From the NCBI GenBank assembly GCA_027028805.1, contig JALVHX010000135.1, positions 1-10,904 on the forward strand: a DNA stretch of 10,904 nt, read 5' to 3'. Position 1 is the first letter of the stretch, and the number at the start of each line of letters is the position of its first letter. Source of the DNA: Desulfurococcales archaeon (GTDB lineage: Archaea; Thermoproteota; Thermoprotei_A; Sulfolobales; Desulfurococcaceae). Both the position numbers and the translations under genes were made by a program. The notes under the pieces were generated by a model. That model was given only the letters and a program-made list of their open reading frames with translations. It did no database searches and had not been told where the DNA came from. Positions 1 through 6,117 of the stretch are shown piece after piece.

Positions 1-1
1 G

Positions 2-1726
2 AGCTTCATAGCATACCTGGTGCTCTACCCACTGTTCAGCCGTGAGCGCGTCACGCTCGAGTTCCTCAAGGAGAACATGCTGATAGTCGTGCTATCAATG
101 ATATTCGTGACCGCCGCCCCCAAGTACCTGGTGGTGCTGGGCTTCTATCCCCCGAGGCCCTCCGTGGGGCTCCTCTACCTGGCCGCCTTCATAATGCCGT
201 TGTTCTACTACCTGTTCCAGGAGGCTGAGAGAGACAAGCGCTACCCACTGTTCCTCCGCCGGGTGGTCAGGAAGCTGGGCGTCAAGACAGCGTATTTCAC
301 GCTACTGGTCGTGGTGGGGATAGCGGGCGTGGCCGCTATAGCTGTTGGCGCCGTATCGTTCTCGCCGCGCTACGTCTGGGCCCTGGGGCTCAGGGGCATC
401 ATAAAGGTTCCGCCGATAGTTGAGAGCGTTGAGGAGCACCAGCCCGCGCTCGCCGCCAACGGGCTCCTAGGGGTTCTGAATACCTGGGGAGGCATGCTCC
501 ACCCGTTGTTCTTCGCCTCGGGGCTCGCCGCCGCGCTTCTAGGCATAGTATACCTGTTGTACATAGATAGGGAGGACCGGCTGTACCTGGCGATAGCGTT
601 CGCGCTCGCCTTCTACGCCTACATGAACGTGACCTACTTCGAGGCGTCCGCGGCATCGTATGGTATCCTTGTAGCCGCGCTGTTCACATGGTGGCTTGCA
701 AAGAAGTTCCTGCCCACCCGCGTAGAGCTTGCTAGGAGGAAGAAGGGTATCGTGACCGCCAGGTATAAGGCGAGCTACCGCGCATTGTTCGCCGTCTACT
801 TTATACTGATAATGGTGAACCTCGCCTACAGCGGCTACGTGTTGATCGAGCAACACGGCAGGATGATCCCAAGCATAGCGGCGGGAGGCGCCCCTATCAC
901 GGACCGCAACGATGCATGGTACAAGTTGATCGATTTCATCAAGAAGAACACCAGCAAGGACGCGCTCATAGTGACGTGGTGGGACTACGGCTACTGGGTG
1001 TCCGTGCTAACCGGCAGGAGGACGCTGGCGGACGGCGCCACCCTGAACTCCACCCAGATATCTATACTAGGGAGGATACTCACAGCCAAAAACGAGACCG
1101 AGGCCCTGGAGCTCCTGAGGGAGCTGGACGCGCCGGTCAACGATACATATATCCTCGTCTACGACGTGTTCTACTACCACCCCAGCGCCGCCGTCTCGGC
1201 CGCCCTACACGTCAACCTCAACACCGAGTACGCGATGTGGCCGGCCAACCCCTGCCGCTTCATGGTGGGCCTCGTGGATATACCTAAGAGCATATGGATG
1301 ATAAGGATAGGGAGAAGGGATCTAGGCGACTACTTCTACCTATACCACGACCGCATGAACGCGTTCAACAGCCTCTACGGGTGCCGCAACCTGGAATACG
1401 TTATATCGCCCCGCTTCGACGACCCCGACAACGAGGGATTGATCTACAAGATAATGGTTCACGGAGTATGGTCGATAAAGAACTACTACGGCCACACCTA
1501 CGGCTTCGTGTGGCCAACCGGCGACGTCCAGAAAGAGCCCGTCGACAACGTGTTCAAACAAGTCCAGCGTAGCCTCGGGGTCAAATACATGGTAGAGGTC
1601 AACAACGTCAAGGTCGTGAACCCGCCGGCGCTGAAGCATTTCAAGCCATACTATATAGTGGTGGAGCCGTTCTACAACTACCGCGGAATAGCAGTAGTCA
1701 TATTCCTATACAAAGTGGTTTTCTAA
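2..1726 (+). CDS. aglB: Oligosaccharyltransferase AglB/Stt3, 5'-truncated by window edge
   Basis: This is the catalytic subunit of archaeal N-glycosylation. It transfers a lipid-linked oligosaccharide to Asn in N-X-S/T sequons on the outer face of the membrane. The frame is open from base 2, so the GTG at 20 is internal and the gene begins upstream; the first loop with its metal-binding Asp residues is missing here. Visible hallmarks are a loop motif SVEE followed by HQP at 425-445 (the SVSE/TIXE position of the family), the WWDYG signature at 977-991 followed by DGATLNSTQ, and a DK motif (D at 1277, K at 1286, M at 1298). About seven hydrophobic segments lie between bases 80 and 835, followed by a soluble C-terminal domain, the usual architecture. 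The stop is TAA at 1724. The identification is firm; the glycan donor cannot be inferred. Confidence 0.96.
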   Translation, partial: SFIAYLVLYPLFSRERVTLEFLKENMLIVVLSMIFVTAAPKYLVVLGFYPPRPSVGLLYLAAFIMPLFYYLFQEAERDKRYPLFLRRVVRKLGVKTAYFTLLVVVGIAGVAAIAVGAVSFSPRYVWALGLRGIIKVPPIVESVEEHQPALAANGLLGVLNTWGGMLHPLFFASGLAAALLGIVYLLYIDREDRLYLAIAFALAFYAYMNVTYFEASAASYGILVAALFTWWLAKKFLPTRVELARRKKGIVTARYKASYRALFAVYFILIMVNLAYSGYVLIEQHGRMIPSIAAGGAPITDRNDAWYKLIDFIKKNTSKDALIVTWWDYGYWVSVLTGRRTLADGATLNSTQISILGRILTAKNETEALELLRELDAPVNDTYILVYDVFYYHPSAAVSAALHVNLNTEYAMWPANPCRFMVGLVDIPKSIWMIRIGRRDLGDYFYLYHDRMNAFNSLYGCRNLEYVISPRFDDPDNEGLIYKIMVHGVWSIKNYYGHTYGFVWPTGDVQKEPVDNVFKQVQRSLGVKYMVEVNNVKVVNPPALKHFKPYYIVVEPFYNYRGIAVVIFLYKVVF

Positions 1727-1761
1727 CCCAGAAACACCTTCACCCCCAACCCATGGCCCCT

Positions 1762-1774
1762 TTTATTTATAAAG
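1762..1774 (+). promoter_or_regulatory. TATA box for the cdvB-like gene
   Basis: The A/T stretch tttatttataaag sits in a C-rich spacer between aglB and the next gene. Initiation about 25 bases downstream would fall near 1795-1800 and give a leader of about 65 bases carrying the gaggt Shine-Dalgarno at 1849-1853. The T-rich part could also help terminate aglB transcripts. Assigned by position and base composition only. Confidence 0.5.
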
Positions 1775-1862
1775 CATACACCGGGACAACTGTTCACTGA
1801 AAAAGCTCGCTGAGAACCGTTTCGGCCTGCCCATTATCGTGTCCCATCGAGGTATGTGAGCC

Positions 1863-2429
1863 TTGATCTTTAGGAGAAAAAGGGATCCGGTGAAGGCGGC
1901 TGTCAGAGCGATCTATGTGTTGAGGAGCGCGTCCCGCAAGCTGGAGGCTCTGGAGGCCAGGATCGAGGCGAGGAGGGAGCAACTCCTCAACATGGCCGTT
2001 GAGCTTGATAGGAGGGGGGAGAAGTATCTGGCCCGGAGATACGTGGAGGAGGCTGAGAGGCTACGCCCGATAGCCCATAGGATAATGGTTCTCCGCTACG
2101 TCCTGGAGAGGCTCGAGCTGGGCCTGGAGACTATAGTTGAGATGAGGGCGTTTAGTAGGGAGATGAAGGGTGTTCTCGAGGTCGTGGGCGTGTTGAAGAA
2201 GATCCCTGAGACAACTATGCCTGAGCTTGCGCTCATGGTTAACGAGGTCGAGGCAAGTGTCCGTGAGGCTATGGCGGCCGGCGAGGCCTCCGGGGGAGTG
2301 GAGGCCGGCTACGTGCCTCCCAGTAGCGCGGAGGTTGAGAAGATACTGAGCGAGGCGAGGGCTGTTGCCGAGAAGGAGCTCGTGGAGAGCCTCGAGGCGC
2401 CTGCCGGCGGGGGCCGCGGGCGCTCCTAG
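1863..2429 (+). CDS. CdvB-family ESCRT-III protein (Snf7-like)
   Basis: This is a 188-residue, strongly helical, charged protein. Proteins of this family polymerise on membranes and act in crenarchaeal cell division and vesicle budding together with the Vps4-like ATPase CdvC. A basic N-terminus (residues 3-7) leads into long amphipathic helices at about 10-50 and 55-110, then a segment at about 114-137 (IPETTMPELALMVNEVEASV) that matches the Snf7-type core layout. A Gly/Ala-rich linker (139-150) and a last charged helix (156-178) follow. No C-terminal winged helix is present, so it resembles the short paralogues (CdvB1/2/3 type) rather than CdvB itself. I see no convincing proline-rich MIM2. 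The start is TTG at 1863: an in-frame TGA lies at 1857-1859 and gaggt lies nine bases upstream. No cdvA or cdvC is in the window. Which paralogue it is stays open. Confidence 0.8.
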   Translation: MIFRRKRDPVKAAVRAIYVLRSASRKLEALEARIEARREQLLNMAVELDRRGEKYLARRYVEEAERLRPIAHRIMVLRYVLERLELGLETIVEMRAFSREMKGVLEVVGVLKKIPETTMPELALMVNEVEASVREAMAAGEASGGVEAGYVPPSSAEVEKILSEARAVAEKELVESLEAPAGGGRGRS

Positions 2430-3067
2430 AGCTTTATCGTGTAGCGTCTCTCCTCCCTGATATAGACTAGCCTGACACCGTTCTCTTCTAGACAGCTCCT
2501 TATCCTCGGCGGTATCCTGCCCACTATATCCGGCGGCGCTATTATCATTATCCACGCATACCTATCCCTCTCTATCATGGCCGCCCCTATGCTGTAGGCC
2601 AGCCTCTTGAGCTGGGTATACTTGTCGCCGGCCGGGTCAACTATCCATACCCCGATCCTCCTCTCGCCCTCATAGGCCACGAGATCAGGGGCCAGGGGGC
2701 GGCGCCTATACCTCTTCTCCTCCACGCCATACCCTTTCTCCCGGAGAGAGGCGACAACCTGCTCCACGACCTGCCTCCTCGATACAGGCCTCTCGCCTCC
2801 CTCGAGATACTGTTCCAGGGGACCATGTATCTCGGGGTCGTATAGGGTGTATCTCCCCCTACCTATCCTGAAGAGGAAAAGCTTCTCGGGATCCCTGTAT
2901 CTATCCTTGCTGTTCCCGTTAACGGTGACGAGATCAACCTCGAAGTCCAGGCTACTCTCGCTACGCTCGGGGTCAACATGCTTCTTAGCATACATTATAA
3001 GCTCCTTCCGCGTAAACGACGCCTTCCCCTGCTCCATAAGCTTCATAGCCGCCTTCTTCAACACCAT
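2426..3067 (-). CDS. Winged-helix-like domain plus restriction-endonuclease-like domain protein
   Basis: No named gene is recognised. Counting from an upstream TTG (3097), residues 11-90 form a helical/winged-helix-like domain with a TRKELI helix and a SSLDFEVDLVTVNGNSK loop. This resembles small DNA-associated domains found beside restriction-type proteins. Residues about 105-215 follow the order of a PD-(D/E)xK nuclease fold: helix, PDLVAYEG strand (Pro137-Asp138), RRIGVWIV strand, long helix, WIMIIAP strand, helix, VRLVYI strand. The E-x-K expected on the second strand is GVWIV, so catalysis is doubtful. I chose ATG 3067 because AAGGAG lies nine bases upstream; TTG 3097 would add ten residues, including a Trp. 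The stop overlaps the stop of the converging ESCRT-III gene. A DNA- or nucleic-acid-binding role is inference. Confidence 0.75.
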   Translation of the reverse strand: MVLKKAAMKLMEQGKASFTRKELIMYAKKHVDPERSESSLDFEVDLVTVNGNSKDRYRDPEKLFLFRIGRGRYTLYDPEIHGPLEQYLEGGERPVSRRQVVEQVVASLREKGYGVEEKRYRRRPLAPDLVAYEGERRIGVWIVDPAGDKYTQLKRLAYSIGAAMIERDRYAWIMIIAPPDIVGRIPPRIRSCLEENGVRLVYIREERRYTIKL

Positions 3068-3111
3068 CCAGGTAGGCTCCTTATACTCCTCGGACAACCC
3101 TGACCAGCCCC

Positions 3112-3125
3112 CCTTTATCGATACA
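3112..3125 (-). promoter_or_regulatory. Possible TATA box for the nuclease-like gene
   Basis: On the minus strand this reads tgtatcgataaagg. Initiation about 25 bases on would lie near 3090, which fits the ATG at 3067 with its AAGGAG better than the TTG at 3097. A second copy of atcgataaa occurs on the minus strand at about 3209-3217, so this may be a repeated regulatory element rather than a TATA box. Weak evidence. Confidence 0.3.
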
Positions 3126-3171
3126 GGTTTCAGGGCCAGGTGTACGCGTGGAAGCCAGGCGATGCATGAGA

Positions 3172-3196
3172 AGAGGCCTGTGGATAAACGGCCTCT
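3172..3196. repeat. Short hairpin in spacer (7-base arms)
   Basis: The inverted arms agaggcc (3172-3178) and ggcctct (3190-3196) enclose an 11-base loop. It lies in the 279-base spacer between the nuclease-like gene and the unknown gene at 3347. It could form in transcripts of either strand. There is no T-run directly after it, so a bacterial-type terminator is not supported. Confidence 0.4.
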
Positions 3197-3245
3197 CCCA
3201 CCATACCGTTTATCGATATGCTATCTAATATTGATTATCCCTGAT

Positions 3246-3273
3246 GGGGGATAAGGGGGGTAATAGTGGGGGG
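3246..3273 (+). repeat. Three closely spaced G-runs
   Basis: Runs of five, six and six G (3246-3250, 3255-3260, 3268-3273) are separated by A/T-rich linkers of four and seven bases (ataa, taatagt). On the minus strand they are C-runs about 75-100 bases past the stop of the gene at 3347, in the region where its transcript would end. Only three runs are present, so a standard intramolecular quadruplex with three tetrads is not available. Confidence 0.5.
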
Positions 3274-3346
3274 TTATGCCATGGCTCCTGCATAATGGCT
3301 TGTGCCTGGCTACGATGCGTCGGGGCTTGCTTGGAGAGACTGGTTG

Positions 3347-4105
3347 TTAGAGGTAGCGGTTGTTTATCCTCATCATCTGGGATGGCTTCACGATCCTCTT
3401 CTTCATGAGCTCGAGCAGTCCTTTCCTGATGAGCTCCACGATCCCTGTGTCGTCTAGTATGTTGTATTTCCTGAGAACCCTGTCGAGCGTGTCGTCTGGT
3501 ATCTTCATGGTCTTCTCGACGAGGTGTTTTACGCCGGGGAACTCGTCTATTTTGCCATAGCCTTTTATCGGCGTGTATATTGAGAGGGGGGCGTATACTG
3601 TTCTCCTGGACTCTTCCTCGATACTAGTGTATTCAGCCAGTATGAAGGGTATATGGTAGTATCCCGGCCCCCTGGGGGGCATGGGGATATAGGCCTCGTC
3701 GGGCATTATGTGTTCCTCGAGATACTTCTCGTCAACCCTTATCCTCTTCGCCCGGGCCTCGTATCCCGGTAGCCTCCTTATCCCGGACTCGTGGATCAGT
3801 ATCGCTATGTCGGCGAGCACGCCTATGTTCTCTATAACCATGTCTATCGGCTCCCCTGCGCCGCCCCTGATCCAGCCGCCGGCGTCTAATACCAGGCACT
3901 GGCGCAGGAGACACGCCACGTATAGGGGATAGTAGAGGAGGGCCAGCGACGACACCTTCTCTACAGGCCTCTTCAGTAACCCTTTTACGCGGGAGTGCTT
4001 GTCCGCGTACACCAGGATAGCTGTTATCGTCTCATGCTCGCCGGGGGCCACGTAGCCTTTGGGGCTCTTCTCGTAGACTGGCCACGCATAGTATCTCCTA
4101 GCCAT
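3347..4105 (-). CDS. Uncharacterised protein, family not recognised
   Basis: I do not recognise this protein. From ATG 4105 it has 252 residues, is soluble and contains no signal peptide or cofactor motif. Visible features are an N-terminal segment rich in Tyr and Trp (MARRYYAWPVYEKSPKGY), a hydrophobic stretch LALLYYPLYVACLL followed by CLVLDAGGWIRGG that looks like paired beta strands, a proline-rich stretch with MPPRGPGYYHIPFILAEY, and a helical basic C-terminus. The YYPLY plus short hydrophobic strand recalls domains near archaeal HerA-type ATPases, but that is only an impression. Start choice: GGAGGG lies about 11 bases before ATG 4105, while the alternative ATG 4141 adds an Arg/Ala-rich stretch and has no ribosome binding site. 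It sits 115 bases after moeA with its own likely TATA box. Confidence 0.75.
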   Translation of the reverse strand: MARRYYAWPVYEKSPKGYVAPGEHETITAILVYADKHSRVKGLLKRPVEKVSSLALLYYPLYVACLLRQCLVLDAGGWIRGGAGEPIDMVIENIGVLADIAILIHESGIRRLPGYEARAKRIRVDEKYLEEHIMPDEAYIPMPPRGPGYYHIPFILAEYTSIEEESRRTVYAPLSIYTPIKGYGKIDEFPGVKHLVEKTMKIPDDTLDRVLRKYNILDDTGIVELIRKGLLELMKKRIVKPSQMMRINNRYL

Positions 4106-4210
4106 AACGCTTTCTTCCCTCCACGCGGCGGCGCGGCGCATACATCATCTATGATGGGTGAAGGGGGACATGGACTCTGTATCTTTGTAGAGCACAATTA
4201 TGTGTTGGAG

Positions 4211-4220
4211 AAAATATATT
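4211..4220 (-). promoter_or_regulatory. Possible TATA box for the gene at 3347-4105
   Basis: On the minus strand this reads aatatatttt, directly after the moeA stop codon at 4221. It predicts initiation near 4186, leaving a leader of about 80 bases to ATG 4105. This would make the downstream gene independent of moeA. Assigned by composition and position only. Confidence 0.4.
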
Positions 4221-5477
4221 CTATTCGCCGCGGATCCCCGGGGCAGGGTTTGTGAGGTAAACCCTCACAGCCTCGCCCTTCTCGTATCCCTCAACCCCCT
4301 CCGGCACAACTATGTATCCATTAGTAGATGTCAGGCTCGAGAGGAGCCCGCTCCCCTTGACACTGAACGGTGTCGCACATATCATGCCGCCGCATGGCTC
4401 GACGCGTACGCGTACATAGCTCGTATAGCCCACGGGGTTCGGCAGGCGCCTTGTGAGAACAGCCTCTATGCTTGGCTCCGGCATAGGCTCGACGCCGAGG
4501 AGCCCGTGGAGCACCGGCTCCACAACGGCCTTGAAGCCCGTCCACGCCGCCACCGGGTAGCCGCTCAGGATGAACACCGGCTTATCACCTATAATGGCTA
4601 GGCTGGTGGGCTTCCCCGGCCTAAGCGCTACTCCCCGGAAAACCCATCGGCCCCCAAGCATGTCTATCGCGTCGGGGACAACGTCTCTTCCCCCGAGGCT
4701 TGTGCCGCCGGTCGTTATGGCGAAGTCGTCTTCCCGGAGACTCTTCTCGATGACTCTGGCCAGCTTCTCCGCGTCATCGCCCACTATTCCATGGTACCTG
4801 GGCTCCGCCACACCAGTCTCGCGGAGAAGCCCGAGCACCATGTATCCCGTGGAGTTGTATATGCCGCCGCCCGGCTCCCCGGGCTCGACGAGCTCGCTCC
4901 CGGTGACTATGACGCCGGCCATAAGCCTCCTGTATACGCGTATGCTCGCATAGCCCTGGGAGGCCAGGGCCGCGGCGTGCCATGGCCTCACAACGGTCTT
5001 CTCCCCTAGTATAATGTCTCCGGCCGAGTAGTCCTCGCCCCTCCTAGACACGTTGCCGTAGCGGGGCACAGGCCTATATATCTCGACGAAGCCATCCCGC
5101 CTACCCGTGTCCTCGTACATAACCACCGCGTCCGCTCCCCGAGGCATCTCGGCCCCGGTATAGATCTCACAGCACGTGCCCGGCTCCACAACACACCGGG
5201 GCTCCTCGCCCGCCTCAACCCTCCCCACAAGCCTCAATACAACAGGATTCGTAGAGGACGCGCCCAGCGTGTCAGCGCTCCTAACAGCGTACCCGTCCAC
5301 AGCGCTCCTATCCATAGGCGGCGAATCCACCCGAGCCCTATAGGTGGCGGCGGAAACCCTGCCCACAGCATCCACCAGCCCAGCCTCCTCAACACCCGGA
5401 AAAACAAGCGAAACCGAGCCAAGGGCCCTACGCCTAGCCTCCCACACACTAACAAGCTCCCCGAAAACCCTCCCCAT
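4221..5477 (-). CDS. moeA: Molybdopterin molybdenumtransferase MoeA
   Basis: MoeA hydrolyses adenylylated molybdopterin and inserts the metal (molybdate, or tungstate in many hyperthermophiles) to complete the pterin cofactor in the cytoplasm. The 418-residue protein shows the family signatures in order: PPMDRSAVDGYAV near the N-terminus, YTGAEMPRGADAVVMYED, the MPT-binding domain with VIVTGSEL, TTGGTSLGGRDVVPDAI and RPGKPTSLA, then LSGYPVAAW in place of the bacterial L-P-G-N-P-V-S. The last 80 residues are the usual beta-barrel domain IV; no extra substrate-binding-protein domain is fused. ATG 5477 fits the family start (MGRVFGELVSVWEA) and has a ggtgg seven bases before it; ATG 5510 would add an unlikely MCGVFLGGGCV. 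Divergent from gor, a pterin-enzyme gene, which suggests the metal handled is tungsten or molybdenum for that enzyme. Confidence 0.96.
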   Translation of the reverse strand: MGRVFGELVSVWEARRRALGSVSLVFPGVEEAGLVDAVGRVSAATYRARVDSPPMDRSAVDGYAVRSADTLGASSTNPVVLRLVGRVEAGEEPRCVVEPGTCCEIYTGAEMPRGADAVVMYEDTGRRDGFVEIYRPVPRYGNVSRRGEDYSAGDIILGEKTVVRPWHAAALASQGYASIRVYRRLMAGVIVTGSELVEPGEPGGGIYNSTGYMVLGLLRETGVAEPRYHGIVGDDAEKLARVIEKSLREDDFAITTGGTSLGGRDVVPDAIDMLGGRWVFRGVALRPGKPTSLAIIGDKPVFILSGYPVAAWTGFKAVVEPVLHGLLGVEPMPEPSIEAVLTRRLPNPVGYTSYVRVRVEPCGGMICATPFSVKGSGLLSSLTSTNGYIVVPEGVEGYEKGEAVRVYLTNPAPGIRGE

Positions 5478-5543
5478 AACACATCCACCGCCCAAAAACA
5501 CACCGCACATTTAACGCCACGAACAATTATAGACAAAGACCAA

Positions 5544-5552
5544 CCTATAAAC
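5544..5552 (-). promoter_or_regulatory. Likely TATA box for moeA
   Basis: On the minus strand this reads gtttatagg. Initiation about 25 bases downstream (near 5520) gives a leader of roughly 40 bases before ATG 5477. A second candidate, gtatttatag on the minus strand at about 5596-5605, would give a longer leader. Confidence 0.45.
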
Positions 5553-5672
5553 ACGAAGCCACCACACACCACGGCCCAGGCAACGACCCGGCATTACTAC
5601 TATAAATACACCTAAAATACAAGGGGATCACTCTGCCCCAGGGATAACGCACCAAGAACTCGTTACCCACAC

Positions 5673-5822
5673 CTATGCATTCCGGGAACCAATAAATTCC
5701 CTGAGACAATCAACAACCCTGCCGGTAACCTCTTCCATATCAATAACAAGTAACAATATATCCAGATCATTGTATTTACGAATAATTTTTCTAATTTTTG
5801 TGATATTTGTTTTTGGTAGCAT
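5673..5822 (-). CDS. Probable small A/T-rich protein gene (49 residues)
   Basis: An open frame on the minus strand runs from ATG 5822 to TAG at 5673-5675. The frame is open back to about 5876, where an in-frame TAA stands, and TTG 5837 would add five residues. The product begins MLPKTNITKIRKIIRKYND and continues LDILLLVIDMEEVTG, then a short helix ending REFIGSRNA: a basic helix, a hydrophobic strand and an acidic helix, a protein-like pattern. The upstream in-frame codons (ENHVVTEKELEADT) also look protein-like, so it may be the 3' remnant of a longer gene. Codons are A/T-rich (AAA, ATT, GTT), unlike the neighbours. No strong ribosome binding site is visible (a ggaag lies before ATG 5822). 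I do not recognise the family. Confidence 0.4.
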   Translation of the reverse strand: MLPKTNITKIRKIIRKYNDLDILLLVIDMEEVTGRVVDCLREFIGSRNA

Positions 5823-5932
5823 GGTATCTGCTTCCAATTCTTTTTCTGTTACTACATGGTTCTCTTGTATTCTTTAAGTATAATAGATGTATAAGAACAT
5901 TACTATCCCTCAAAGTTTAGACTCAAACAAAG

Positions 5933-5944
5933 TATCTATAGATA
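5933..5944. promoter_or_regulatory. 12-base perfect palindrome, operator candidate
   Basis: The sequence tatctatagata is its own reverse complement and lies near the middle of the composition switch between moeA and gor. A dimeric regulator is the natural reader of such a site. A/T-rich palindromes arise by chance, so confidence is modest. Confidence 0.35.
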
Positions 5945-6068
5945 AAGGGCTTGTGTTTCTCGGCGTGTTGTATGGTTAGTGATTTCCTGGGTATTGATTT
6001 TGTGTATTCGTATGTATGTGTATGTATTGGTGGTTAGATTGTTTTATTAACATGTGTGTGTACGGGTA

Positions 6069-6078
6069 TTCTTAAAGG
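6069..6078 (+). promoter_or_regulatory. Possible TATA box for gor
   Basis: The sequence ttcttaaagg would place initiation near 6100, leaving a short leader that contains the ggggg-type ribosome binding site at 6103-6108. Another A/T stretch, gttttattaa at 6041-6050, is an alternative. Confidence 0.4.
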
Positions 6079-6090
6079 AACTACTTGTTA

Positions 6091-6105
6091 CCCGTCTAGA
6101 ACGGG
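6091..6105. promoter_or_regulatory. Inverted repeat between gor TATA and start
   Basis: The arms cccgt and acggg flank ctaga. The site overlaps the predicted gor transcription start and ribosome binding site, where a bound repressor would block initiation. The arms are only five bases, so this is a suggestion. Confidence 0.3.
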
Positions 6106-6117
6106 GGTGCTTAGCTC

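Larger units (their letters stand above)
5478..6117. other. Divergent moeA-gor spacer with sharp strand-composition switch
   Basis: This 640-base region separates divergent moeA and gor. By hand count, bases 5481-5640 are about 74% A+C on the plus strand, while 5941-6060 are about 77% G+T; the change happens across an A/T-rich centre at about 5740-5900. The bias runs into the first 80-180 coding bases of both genes and then fades. The spacer also holds a probable small minus-strand gene (5673-5822), a perfect 12-base palindrome (5933-5944) and an inverted repeat just before gor (6091-6105). No Orc1/Cdc6 origin box was recognised. Confidence 0.7.

Noticed and set aside
2847..3254. 135-codon frame on the plus strand
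   Set aside because: It lies largely antisense to the better-supported minus-strand gene, has a Ser/Leu-rich translation typical of an antisense frame, and runs on into a non-coding spacer.
4251..4269. Hairpin tgtgagg / cctcaca
   Set aside because: It lies within the last codons of moeA, where protein sequence explains the bases, and no T-run follows on the coding strand.
5740..5900. A/T-rich centre as a replication origin with Orc1/Cdc6 boxes
   Set aside because: No repeated origin-recognition-box pattern was seen and no orc1/cdc6 gene is in the window. The origin idea is kept only as one explanation of the composition switch.
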